Below are positions 56,926-64,000 of a stretch of DNA of 64,000 nucleotides, in pieces (positions within the stretch are counted from its first letter, which is position 1; the number at the start of each line of letters is the position of its first letter). Under the pieces are notes generated by a model. It ran no database searches and was not told the DNA's origin. It was given only the letters and a program-made list of their open reading frames with translations. The stretch lies in assembly GCF_002870125.1 (NCBI RefSeq), contig NZ_PNEO01000018.1:61071-125070 (forward strand), given 5' to 3'. Position numbers and translations under genes: made by a program. Origin of the DNA: Burkholderia sp. WAC0059 (GTDB lineage Bacteria; Pseudomonadota; Gammaproteobacteria; Burkholderiales; Burkholderiaceae).

Positions 56926-58272
56926 ATGAAAACCACAAAGACCCGATACTTCATCGTTTTTCTGCTGTTCGTCGTCACGGCCATCAACTACATGGACCGC
57001 ACGAACCTCGCGATCGCGGGCAGCCGCATCCAGGCCGCGTTCCACCTGTCCGCCACGCAGCTCGGCCTGCTCTTCTCGATGTTCACGTGGACCTACGCGG
57101 CCGCCCAGCTCCCCATCGGCTACCTGCTCGACCGGGTCGGCTCGCGCCTGCTCTACGGCGGCGCCATCGTCGTCTGGAGCGTCTGCACCTTCGCGATGGG
57201 CTTCGCGTCGCATCCCGTCTTCGCGACCGCGAGCGCCTCGTTCGCGATGATGCTGGTCTGCCGCGCGCTGATCGGCCTCGCCGAAGCGCCGTCTTATCTG
57301 TCGAACACGAAGATCATCGCGAACTGGGTGCCGAAGCGCGAACGGGCACGCGCAACGGCCACCTACATCAGCTCGCAGTACATCGGCCTCGCGCTCTTCA
57401 CGCCGGTCCTGACCTTCATGACGGCCCACTACGGCTGGGAAACGACGTTCTACTGCACGGGCGCCGTCGGCTTCGTGTTCGGCGTGTACTGGCTCGTCGT
57501 CTATCGCGATCCGGGCGACAGCAAGAAGACGAGCCCGGCCGAACTCGAACTCATCAAGGCGGGCGGCGGCTACGGCTCGCAGGACCAGTCGGCCATCGGC
57601 CAGCGCGTGGACGGCCGGGACATTCTCTTCTTCCTGAAGAGCCGGACCGTCTGGGGCCTCTTCATCACGCAGTTCGCCTACAACTCGACGCTGATCTTCT
57701 TCATGACCTGGTTCATCGTCTACCTCGAGAAGGCGCTGCACCTGACGCTCTCGACGGCCGGCGTCGGCGCGACCATTCCCTACCTGATGGCGATGGTCGG
57801 CATGCTGGCGGGCGGCTTTCTCAGCGACAGCCTGCTCAAGCGCGGCAAGTCGGTCACGGCCGCGCGCAAGATTCCCGTGATCGTCGGCCTCGCGCTCACA
57901 GCGACGATCGTGTTCGTCAACTTCTTCGAGAGCCAGCCCATCGTCGCGATCGGCATCCTCTCGCTCGCCTTCTTCGGCAACAACGTCGCGAACCTCGGCT
58001 GGGTCGTGTACACCGACGTCATCCCGCGCAACTACATCGGCACGATGGGCGGCTTCCTGAACCTGTTCGGCAACCTGTCGGGCATCAGCACGCCGATCGT
58101 CTTCGGCATCATCCTGCAGCGCACGCACACGTTCCACTACGCGATGTGGTACGTCTCGATCGTCGCGATCCTCGGCATCCTGTCCTACGTGTTTCTCGTG
58201 GGCAAGATCGAGATGCTCGTGCCGCCGCAGCGGCGCGCGCAAGACGCCTTGCCCGTCACCCAGGGGAACTGA
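56926..58272 (+). CDS. MFS carrier of the anion:cation symporter (ACS) type
   Basis: A 448-residue transporter with twelve membrane segments. The N-terminal NYMDRTNLAIAG motif and GYLLDRVGSRLLYGGAI are typical of the ACS family, which includes hexuronate, glucarate and galactonate importers. PSYLSNTKIIANWVPKRERARA is another ACS marker (cited in part). It ends the gluconokinase-Gfo/Idh group and likely imports the sugar acid used by it. The C-terminus converges with the next MFS gene across 153 bases of degenerate purine-rich repeats. Confidence 0.88.
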   Translation: MKTTKTRYFIVFLLFVVTAINYMDRTNLAIAGSRIQAAFHLSATQLGLLFSMFTWTYAAAQLPIGYLLDRVGSRLLYGGAIVVWSVCTFAMGFASHPVFATASASFAMMLVCRALIGLAEAPSYLSNTKIIANWVPKRERARATATYISSQYIGLALFTPVLTFMTAHYGWETTFYCTGAVGFVFGVYWLVVYRDPGDSKKTSPAELELIKAGGGYGSQDQSAIGQRVDGRDILFFLKSRTVWGLFITQFAYNSTLIFFMTWFIVYLEKALHLTLSTAGVGATIPYLMAMVGMLAGGFLSDSLLKRGKSVTAARKIPVIVGLALTATIVFVNFFESQPIVAIGILSLAFFGNNVANLGWVVYTDVIPRNYIGTMGGFLNLFGNLSGISTPIVFGIILQRTHTFHYAMWYVSIVAILGILSYVFLVGKIEMLVPPQRRAQDALPVTQGN

Positions 58273-58289
58273 TCCGGCGCGCCGGCCGG

Positions 58290-58410
58290 CGGCCGCAAAA
58301 ACCGGGCGCGAAACTGGAAGAAAAACCGGGGAAAAGCCCGGCGGAAGAACCGGCAGGAAGCGTCGGCAAAAGACCCGGCGAAAAGGGCGCGCGGCGGAAA
58401 CGGGAAACGA
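58290..58410 (+). repeat. Degenerate purine-rich repeats between convergent MFS genes
   Basis: Six or so imperfect copies, 12-15 bases long, of a unit like ACCCGGCGAAAAG (AAACCGGGCGCGAAA, AAAACCGGGGAAAAG, CCCGGCGGAAG, AACCGGCAGGAAG and ACCCGGCGAAAAG are visible). On the minus strand this is a pyrimidine-rich stretch immediately after the minus-strand MFS gene and could act as a Rho entry site. Confidence 0.5.
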
Positions 58411-58426
58411 GCCGCCGAAAGGCGGC
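58411..58426 (-). terminator. Possible terminator of the minus-strand MFS gene
   Basis: GCCGCC-GAAA-GGCGGC hairpin directly at the stop codon, followed on the minus strand by TCGTTTCCCGTTTCC. A short stem and a broken U-run make it weak. Confidence 0.45.
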
Positions 58427-59664
58427 TAGGCCGCGCGCAGCCGCAAACGCAGCGCGACGGCGATGGCCGCGACGAGCAGCGTGCTCGTCATCGAGACGAC
58501 GCCGGGCCAGCGGTGCAGCGTCCAGAACACGCCGCCCAGCGAGCCGACCACGCTCGAACCCATGTAGTACGCGAACAGATAGAGCGACGAGGCCTGCGCC
58601 TTGTTGGCCTGCGCGCGGGCGCCGACCCAGGCGCTCGCCACCGAGTGCGTGCCGAAGAAGCCGATGGTCAGCACCGCGATGCCGGCGACGATGAGCCAGA
58701 GCCGGTCCGAGAGCGTCATCAGCGTGCCGGCCAGCATCAGCACGAAAGTGGCCGGCAGCACGGACGGGCGGCCGAACCGCCCCGACAGGCTGCCCGCCCA
58801 GGCCGAGCTGACGATGCCGAACAGGTAGACCGCGAAAATGAAGCCGATTTCGGCCTGGCCCATCGAGAACGGCGGCGCCATCAGGCGATAGCCGACGTAG
58901 TTGTAGACGGTGACGAAGCTGCCCATCAGCAGGAAGCCCTCGACGAACAGCAGCGGCAGGACGCCGTCGCGCAGGTGCGTGGCGAAGGCCCGCGTGAGCG
59001 GCGCGAGGCGCAGCTCGCGGCGCACGAAATGCCGCGAGGCCGGCAGGTAGCGCGCGAGAATCGCGGCGCACAGCACGCCGAGCACGCCGATCGTCATGAC
59101 CGCGGCGCGCCAGCCCCAGACGTCGGTGACAACGCCGGTCAAAAGCCGCCCCGCCATGCCGCCGAGCCCCGTGCCGCCGACGTAGAGCCCCATCGCGATC
59201 CCGAGCGAGCGCGGATGCATCTCCTCGCCGACGTAGGCCATCGCGACGGCCGGCAGGCCGCTCAGCGCCACGCCCGTCAGCGCGCGCACGACGAGCAGCG
59301 TCGGCCAGTGCGGCAGCGTGGCGCAAACGACGGTGAGCAGCGAAGAAACCAGCAGCGACGCCACCATGACGGGCTTGCGGCCCCACGCTTCGGAGAGCAC
59401 GCCCGCCACCAGCATCGACACGGCGAGCAGCCCCGTGGTCAGCGACAGGGCAAGGCTCGCGCCGGCCGCGCTCACGCCGAAATCGGCGGAGAAGAGCGGC
59501 AGCAGCGGCTGCACGCAGTAGAGCAGCGCGAAGGTCGCGAACCCCGCCGCAAACAGGGCGAAATTGGTTTTCATGAACGCCGGCGTGCCGTGCTCGATTT
59601 TCTCCGGCACGGCTTGCGCCGCCCTGGCTACCGCGGCCAGCGTATTGACGTCCTGCGCTCCCAT
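58426..59664 (-). CDS. YnfM-like MFS transporter
   Basis: A 412-residue major facilitator protein, close in length to E. coli YnfM (417), with twelve membrane segments. VQPLLPLFSADFGVSAAGASLALS (cited in part), GVLSEAWGRKPVM (loop 2-3) and LPAVAMAYVGEEMHP are typical of the YnfM/multidrug-arabinose group. Function is unknown; efflux of a drug or sugar is usual. It diverges from a LysR regulator whose gene starts 107 bp away, so that regulator is likely to control it. The start at 59664 is chosen over longer frames reaching 59787, which run into the regulator's gene. Confidence 0.85.
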   Translation of the reverse strand: MGAQDVNTLAAVARAAQAVPEKIEHGTPAFMKTNFALFAAGFATFALLYCVQPLLPLFSADFGVSAAGASLALSLTTGLLAVSMLVAGVLSEAWGRKPVMVASLLVSSLLTVVCATLPHWPTLLVVRALTGVALSGLPAVAMAYVGEEMHPRSLGIAMGLYVGGTGLGGMAGRLLTGVVTDVWGWRAAVMTIGVLGVLCAAILARYLPASRHFVRRELRLAPLTRAFATHLRDGVLPLLFVEGFLLMGSFVTVYNYVGYRLMAPPFSMGQAEIGFIFAVYLFGIVSSAWAGSLSGRFGRPSVLPATFVLMLAGTLMTLSDRLWLIVAGIAVLTIGFFGTHSVASAWVGARAQANKAQASSLYLFAYYMGSSVVGSLGGVFWTLHRWPGVVSMTSTLLVAAIAVALRLRLRAA

Positions 59665-59731
59665 GATCCGACGACTCCGCCTCGCTGTACTGTTGCAAAG
59701 CAGCATGATCGGCGAGAACGACATCGTCGTC

Positions 59732-59739
59732 CAATATTG
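59732..59739. promoter_or_regulatory. AT-rich palindrome in the MFS/LysR gap
   Basis: CAATATTG, followed by ATTGTTTTGGCTGCGAATAAT, lies 31 bp before the LysR start in the most AT-rich spot of the gap. It is placed as a LysR binding site for both divergent genes, but the T-N11-A assignment is not certain. Confidence 0.35.
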
Positions 59740-59770
59740 TTTTGGCTGCGAATAATACATAATCGCTATC

Positions 59771-60706
59771 ATGGATCTTCGCCGCATCCGCTATTTCGCC
59801 GTGCTCGCCGAGGAGCTGCATTTCGGCCGGGCCGCGCAGCGCCTGAACATCGCGCAGCCCCCGCTCAGCCAGCAGATTCGCGTGCTCGAGGACGAGCTGG
59901 GCGCGCGGCTGTTCGAGCGCAGCAACCGGCACGTCGAGCTGACGCCGGCCGGCAAGGCGCTGCTGCCCGAGGCGCGCGCACTGCTCGCGCAGGCCGAACG
60001 CGCGGGCACGGTGGCGCTGCGGGCGCAGCGCGGCGAGCTCGGCGAGTTGCGCGTGGGGTTCACGAGTTCGGCGGCCTTCAGCACGGTGATTCCGCGGTTG
60101 ATCTACGCGTACCGGCATCGTCTGCCGGAGGTCCATCTGCGGCTCGAGGAGCTGACGACGCAGCAGCAGTTGACCGCCATGCTCGAGCGGCGGCTCGAAG
60201 TCGCGTTCGTGCGCGGCCCGGACAAGCCCGACCTCCCGCCGACGCTCGAAGCCACGCGCCTGCTCCAGGATTCGCTCGTGGCCGTGCTGCCGGCCGGCCA
60301 CGCGCTGCTTGCGCGCGAAGGCCCGCTCTCGGTCGGCGCGCTCAGGGACGAGGCGTTCGTGATGTACCCGAGCGAAAGCGGCACGGGCGTGTACGACCAG
60401 ATCCTCTCGCTCTGCCGCCGGGCCGGCTTCGCGCCGCGCGTCACCCAGGAGGCAAAGCAGGCGCCGACGATCGTCGGGCTCGTCGCGGCCGGCCTCGGCG
60501 TCTCGCTCGTGCCGGCCTCGCTGCAGAACATCAACGTGAACGGCGTGGCCTACCGGCCGTTGCGCGAGAACGCCGCGCGCTCGGCCATGTGGCTCGTGCT
60601 GCGCGCGGGCGCGCGATCGGAGCAGGAGACGCTGTTCGCGACCCTTGCGAAGGAAATCGCGCAGCAAGCCGCCCGCGAACCGCAATCGCAGACGCAGACG
60701 GGCTGA
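59771..60706 (+). CDS. LysR-family transcriptional regulator
   Basis: A 311-residue LTTR. The N-terminal helix-turn-helix MDLRRIRYFAVLAEELHFGRAA through LNIAQPPLSQQIRVLEDELGARLFER (cited in part) is textbook. The C-terminal domain (about residues 90-300) has the substrate-binding fold with RVGFTSSAAFS and AAGLGVSLVPASL. It resembles the BenM/CatM/AlsR subgroup. It is divergent from the YnfM-like MFS gene and upstream of an SDR-lactonase-nitroreductase set. An untranslated gap of 134 bp separates it from that set. Confidence 0.9.
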   Translation: MDLRRIRYFAVLAEELHFGRAAQRLNIAQPPLSQQIRVLEDELGARLFERSNRHVELTPAGKALLPEARALLAQAERAGTVALRAQRGELGELRVGFTSSAAFSTVIPRLIYAYRHRLPEVHLRLEELTTQQQLTAMLERRLEVAFVRGPDKPDLPPTLEATRLLQDSLVAVLPAGHALLAREGPLSVGALRDEAFVMYPSESGTGVYDQILSLCRRAGFAPRVTQEAKQAPTIVGLVAAGLGVSLVPASLQNINVNGVAYRPLRENAARSAMWLVLRAGARSEQETLFATLAKEIAQQAAREPQSQTQTG

Positions 60707-60840
60707 GCCGGCCCGGCGCTGTCGGACCTGCCGTATCGAAAAACAGGCTTCATGCTAGGATGGCCGCCGACCCTTCTTCACGAACGGCCGCGGCCGCCTC
60801 GCGCCGTGCCGTTCCGGCACTCCACACACGAGGATCTCCC

Positions 60841-61695
60841 ATGACCCATCCCGCTCTCACACGAGGCGCCGTCGCCGTCATCACCGGCGGCGCGGCCGGT
60901 ATCGGACTCGCCGCGGCCAAACGTTTCGCGCAGCTCGGCATGCGCATCTGTCTCGCGGACCTCGGCGCAGACCGCCTCGCGCAAGCCGCGCAGGAAGTGG
61001 CCGCGCTGACGGCGAACGGCGCGCAGGACGTGCTCACGTTCGAGACGGACGTAACTCGCGTCGACGATCTGCGCCGTCTGGAAGCGGCCGTGCGCGAGCG
61101 CTTCGGCGGCACCGACGTGCTGCTGAACAACGCGGGCATCCAGCCCGGCAGCAGCCTGTTCAGCCCGACGGAAAACTGGGAGCGCATCCTGAACGTCAAC
61201 CTGTGGGGCGTGATTCACGGCACCCAGGCGTTCGTGCCGGAGATGATCAGGCGCGGCCGGCCCGGGCTCGTCATCAACAGCGGCTCCAAGCAGGGCATCA
61301 CGACGCCGCCGGGCGACCCCGCATACAACGTCTCGAAGGCCGGGCTCAAGGCCTTCACCGAAGCGCTCCAGCACGAGCTGCGCAACACGCCGGGCAGCAA
61401 GATCAGCGCGCATCTGCTGATTCCGGGCTTCGTGTTCACCGAGCTCACGCGCAACGGCCGCAAGGAAAAACCGGCCGCCGCGTGGACGCCGGAGCAGACC
61501 GTCGATTTCATGATGGAGAAACTCGACGCCGGCGACTTCTACATCCTGTGCCCGGACAACGACGTACCGCGCGCACTCGACGAGCGGCGCATTCTCTGGG
61601 CCGCGGGCGACATCGTGGAAAACCGCCCGGCGCTCTCGCGCTGGCACCCCGACTACGCGGCGGCGTTCGAGGCGTTCGTCAAGGCGCCGCGCTGA
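60841..61695 (+). CDS. Short-chain dehydrogenase/reductase
   Basis: A 284-residue classical SDR. TGGAAGIG (residues 15-22) binds the nucleotide, NNAG lies at 96-99, and the catalytic set is Ser147/149 (INSGSKQGITTPPG), Tyr162 and Lys166 (AYNVSKAGLK). The acidic residue after strand 2 (CLADLGADRL, Asp40) favours NAD. The long C-terminal part ends DYAAAFEAFVKAPR. Substrate unknown. The ATG at 60841 follows GGATCTCCC, with no strong Shine-Dalgarno site. It is followed by a gluconolactonase-like gene, which would suit a dehydrogenase that makes a sugar lactone. Confidence 0.87.
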   Translation: MTHPALTRGAVAVITGGAAGIGLAAAKRFAQLGMRICLADLGADRLAQAAQEVAALTANGAQDVLTFETDVTRVDDLRRLEAAVRERFGGTDVLLNNAGIQPGSSLFSPTENWERILNVNLWGVIHGTQAFVPEMIRRGRPGLVINSGSKQGITTPPGDPAYNVSKAGLKAFTEALQHELRNTPGSKISAHLLIPGFVFTELTRNGRKEKPAAAWTPEQTVDFMMEKLDAGDFYILCPDNDVPRALDERRILWAAGDIVENRPALSRWHPDYAAAFEAFVKAPR

Positions 61696-61780
61696 CCGGA
61701 CCGGCGGCGGCGGACATGGCCGCACGGTCCGCGCCGCGCCCGCCGCGCCCTGCATGCACGCCCCCTCTCGAGCTACTCTC

Positions 61781-62716
61781 ATGTGGCAACCCAGCGAAAC
61801 CTATCCCGACCCCGCGGTCGAAGTGCTCGACCCGCGCTTCCTCAAGTATCGAATCACGAGTGCCGCCGTGGAGCGGCTCGCCACCGGCATGCGCTTCGGC
61901 GAAGGTCCGGTGTGGTTCGGCGACGGCCGCTACCTGCTCTGGAGCGACATTCCGAACAACCGCATCATGCGCTGGGACGAAGAGACCGGCGCGGTGTCGG
62001 TGTTCCGCAAGCCGTCGGGCCACGCGAACGGCAACACGCGCGACCGCCAGGGGCGCCTGATTACCTGCGAGCACGGCAACCGGCGCGTCACGCGCACCGA
62101 GTACAGCGGCGCGCTGACCGTGCTCATCGACCGCTTCGACGGCAAGCGGCTCAACTCGCCGAACGACGTGGTCGTGAAAAGCGACGACAGCATCTGGTTC
62201 ACCGATCCGACGTTCGGGATTATGAGCAACTACGAAGGCGTGAAGGCGGACGCCGAGCTGCCGACCCACGTCTACCGGCTGGACCCGGCGACGGGCCGCG
62301 CCGAAGTCGTCGCCGACGACATCGCGAATCCGAACGGCCTCTGCTTCTCGCCCGATGAAAGCCGCCTCTATGTCGTCGAATCCGGGTCGAAGCCGCGGCG
62401 CATCCGCGTCTACGACGTGGAAGACGGCCGCCGCCTCGCGCGGGGCCGCATATTCGTCGACGCGGGCGAGCGCGGCGCGCCGGACGGCTTTCGCTGCGAT
62501 ACCGACGGCAACCTCTGGGCCGGCTGGGGCACGGGGCCGGGGCTCAACGGCGTCCGCGTATTCGCGCCGGACGGCACCGCGATCGGCCACATCGCCCTGC
62601 CCGAGCGCTGCGCCAACCTGTGTTTCGGCGGCGCCGCGCACAACCGGCTCTTCATGGCAGCCGGGCAATCGCTCTATTCGCTTTACGTGGACGCCACGGG
62701 CGCCCACGTCTTCTGA
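61781..62716 (+). CDS. SMP-30/gluconolactonase-family lactonase
   Basis: A 311-residue six-bladed propeller hydrolase. The metal-binding Glu is E41 (RFGEGPVWF), Asn is N128 (LNSPNDVVV), and IANPNGLCFSPDESRLYVVE contributes the next Asn and Asp (cited in part). These are the ligands of SMP-30 lactonases, which open sugar lactones such as gluconolactone. No signal peptide with the 61781 start (MWQPSETYPDPAVEVLD); 61754 would add nine residues. It lies 85 bp after the SDR gene, an arrangement typical of sugar oxidation to the sugar acid. Confidence 0.9.
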   Translation: MWQPSETYPDPAVEVLDPRFLKYRITSAAVERLATGMRFGEGPVWFGDGRYLLWSDIPNNRIMRWDEETGAVSVFRKPSGHANGNTRDRQGRLITCEHGNRRVTRTEYSGALTVLIDRFDGKRLNSPNDVVVKSDDSIWFTDPTFGIMSNYEGVKADAELPTHVYRLDPATGRAEVVADDIANPNGLCFSPDESRLYVVESGSKPRRIRVYDVEDGRRLARGRIFVDAGERGAPDGFRCDTDGNLWAGWGTGPGLNGVRVFAPDGTAIGHIALPERCANLCFGGAAHNRLFMAAGQSLYSLYVDATGAHVF

Positions 62717-62760
62717 TTTTTCCGCGCACCCCGAATTCCCGCTTTTTTCCGGAGATCCCG

Positions 62761-63606
62761 ATGTCCGCCGATGTTCGATCCCCCGTCCCGGCCGAGGCCG
62801 GCGCCGCGCTCGAGGCACGCTACGGCACGCCGTGGCAACTGCCGCTGCCCGCCTGGAACGACACGCTCGCCGCGCTGCTCGCGCATCGCTCGGTGCGCGC
62901 GTACGCCGACCGGCCGCTGCCCGCAGGCACGCTGGAAACGCTGATCGCCGCCGCCCAGTCGGCGGCCAGCTCGTCGAATCTGCAGACATGGAGCGTCGTC
63001 GCGGTCGAGGACCCGGACCGCAAGGCGCGACTCTCGGCGCTCGCCGCCAATCAGTCGCACATCCGCAAGGCGCCGCTCTTTCTCGTCTGGCTCGCCGATC
63101 TCGCGCGACTCGAAGCCGCCGCGCACCGCACGTCCGCGCCGACCGGCGGCCTGCCCTACCTCGAAACGCTGCTCGTCGGCATCATCGACGCGGCCCTCGC
63201 GGCGCAGAACGCCGCCGTCGCGCTGGAATCGCTGGGGCTCAGCTCGGTTTACATCGGCGCGATCCGCAACCATCCCGAGCAGGTCGCCGCCGAGTTGGGC
63301 TTGCCGCCGCGCGTGCTGCCCGTGTTCGGCATGTGCGTCGGCTATGCCGATGAAAGCGAACCGGCGCAGGTCAAGCCGCGCCTGCCGCAATCCGTCGTGC
63401 TGCATCGCGAACGCTACGACGCGCAAGTCGATCAGCCCGGCATCGCGGCCTACGACCGCGTCATGTCCGCATTCCAGACGACGCAAGGGCTCGAGGCGGC
63501 AGGCTGGACCCGCCGCTCGCTCGAGCGCTGGCGCAGCCCCGAGGCCCTGCACGGCCGCGACCGCCTGCGCGAAGCGCTGAACGCGCTCGGGTTCGAGTTG
63601 CGCTGA
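62761..63606 (+). CDS. Nitroreductase-family NADPH-flavin oxidoreductase
   Basis: A 281-residue FMN-dependent enzyme of the oxygen-insensitive nitroreductase family (NfsA/Frp type by length). The FMN motif HRSVRAYADRPLP (residues 42-54, Arg43 and Arg46 bind phosphate) is followed by QSAASSSNLQTWSVVAVED. SLGLSSVYIGAIRN and LPVFGMCVGY also match this group. It can reduce nitro compounds, quinones or flavins; the physiological substrate is unknown. Its start at 62761 is 44 bp after the lactonase stop. It converges with gltA, with a strong hairpin in between. Confidence 0.88.
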   Translation: MSADVRSPVPAEAGAALEARYGTPWQLPLPAWNDTLAALLAHRSVRAYADRPLPAGTLETLIAAAQSAASSSNLQTWSVVAVEDPDRKARLSALAANQSHIRKAPLFLVWLADLARLEAAAHRTSAPTGGLPYLETLLVGIIDAALAAQNAAVALESLGLSSVYIGAIRNHPEQVAAELGLPPRVLPVFGMCVGYADESEPAQVKPRLPQSVVLHRERYDAQVDQPGIAAYDRVMSAFQTTQGLEAAGWTRRSLERWRSPEALHGRDRLREALNALGFELR

Positions 63607-63695
63607 CATCCCGGGGCGCGGCGCGCTCGCCCGCATCGACGCCAGCGCCAAGCCGGCGGCCGGTCACGGCCGTACCGCTGCGTGCAATCAATAAG

Positions 63696-63732
63696 CAAAC
63701 GCCCCAACGGACGAAGCCCGTTGGGGCGTTTG
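63696..63732. terminator. Strong bidirectional terminator between the nitroreductase gene and gltA
   Basis: A perfect 15-bp stem (CAAACGCCCCAACGG / CCGTTGGGGCGTTTG) with a 7-base loop, 81 bp before the end of gltA. The first base pairs are AT-rich on both flanks, with short pyrimidine tracts rather than long U-runs. Confidence 0.8.
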
Positions 63733-63813
63733 CGCTTCTTCATCGAGCCGGACGGGTTGCTCGTCGCATGCGCCAGCCTCGCGCCGTGCGCATGCGCTCG
63801 AGACCCGACGCGC

Positions 63814-64000
63814 TTAACGCTGCGAAATCGGCTTCGCCTCGCGCGGCGTCTCGCCAACGAAGAGCTGGCGCGGACGGCCGATCTTCTGCTCCGGGTCCGC
63901 GATCATCTCGTTCCACTGCGCGATCCACCCCACCGTACGCGCCATCGCGAAGATGCACGTGAACATCGACGTCGGAATGCCCAGCGCCCGCTGCACGATC
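63814..64000 (-). CDS. gltA: Citrate synthase, C-terminal end (cut by window edge)
   Basis: The last 61 codons of a minus-strand gene that continues past the right edge. The peptide ...RALGIPTSMFTCIFAMARTV (cited in part), then GWIAQWNEMIADPEQKIGRPRQLF and a final ...KPISQR, is the C-terminal end of type II citrate synthase, including the conserved Arg of the large C-terminal helix that contacts citrate. The product condenses oxaloacetate and acetyl-CoA in the TCA cycle. In Burkholderia gltA lies near the sdh genes and, as I recall, not far from leuC. Confidence 0.93.
   Translation of the reverse strand, partial: IVQRALGIPTSMFTCIFAMARTVGWIAQWNEMIADPEQKIGRPRQLFVGETPREAKPISQR

Noticed and set aside
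57087..58694. Plus-strand frame with KPG-like repeats near its end
   Set aside because: It is a shadow of the ACS-family carrier gene; the repeats only reflect the non-coding purine-rich array.

Overview
The window is a GC-rich, densely coded stretch of a betaproteobacterial chromosome. Gene content and order fit the Burkholderia/Paraburkholderia group (Burkholderiaceae). The block leuC-entericidin-leuD-leuB / asd / fimV-truA-trpF-trpB-DNA methyltransferase-trpA / accD / folC-SPOR-cvpA-purF / metZ is, as I recall it, the arrangement on the second chromosome of Burkholderia. The left part carries a thrB / BPSS1780-type membrane protein neighbourhood also familiar from that group. I cannot name the species.

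Region by region. 1-3,022: the N-terminal part of AMP nucleosidase (minus strand), then a DUF2782 exported protein, homoserine kinase (thrB) and a membrane protein. 3,051-6,882: a PHB-depolymerase-family esterase, a PAP2 phosphatase and a CHAD-domain protein. 7,125-10,758: a GntR regulator, an FAD-linked 2-hydroxyacid dehydrogenase and an MFS carrier, which look like one catabolic cassette. 10,768-14,201: an exported His/Ala-rich protein, a RES-Xre toxin-antitoxin pair, a metallophosphatase and a DUF1345 membrane protein. 14,524-30,439: a tightly coupled trehalose/alpha-glucan operon, glgE-treS/mak-glgB-glgX-treZ-malQ, with no treY after malQ. 30,506-32,694: a degenerate sensor kinase-like protein, an FKBP isomerase and an AraC regulator.

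32,782-52,020 is the minus-strand biosynthetic core. It covers methionine (metZ, behind a candidate SAM-II riboswitch with a terminator), purine (purF, cvpA), folate (folC), fatty acid (accD), tryptophan (trpA, trpB, trpF, with an orphan adenine methyltransferase inside the operon), aspartate-family (asd) and leucine (leuB, leuC, leuD) genes, plus truA and fimV.

52,408-63,606 is an accessory carbohydrate/oxidoreductase segment lying between leuC and gltA. It holds an SDR with a divergent HxlR regulator; a LacI regulator with a divergent gluconokinase, a Gfo/Idh oxidoreductase and an ACS-family carrier; and an MFS exporter with a divergent LysR regulator followed by an SDR, an SMP-30 lactonase and a nitroreductase. 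The 3' end of gltA (citrate synthase) closes the window.

The main points for a second look are: (i) GlgE carries an N-terminal second GlgE-like barrel that keeps the nucleophile Asp but has lost the acid/base Glu; (ii) a SAM-II-like riboswitch and attenuator precede metZ; (iii) treZ is present without treY, with an apparently unused Shine-Dalgarno/ATG exactly where the next operon gene would start; (iv) a Thr/Ile-rich 39-codon ORF and a perfect 12-bp hairpin lie directly upstream of asd. I saw no tRNA, rRNA, CRISPR array, insertion sequence or prophage.
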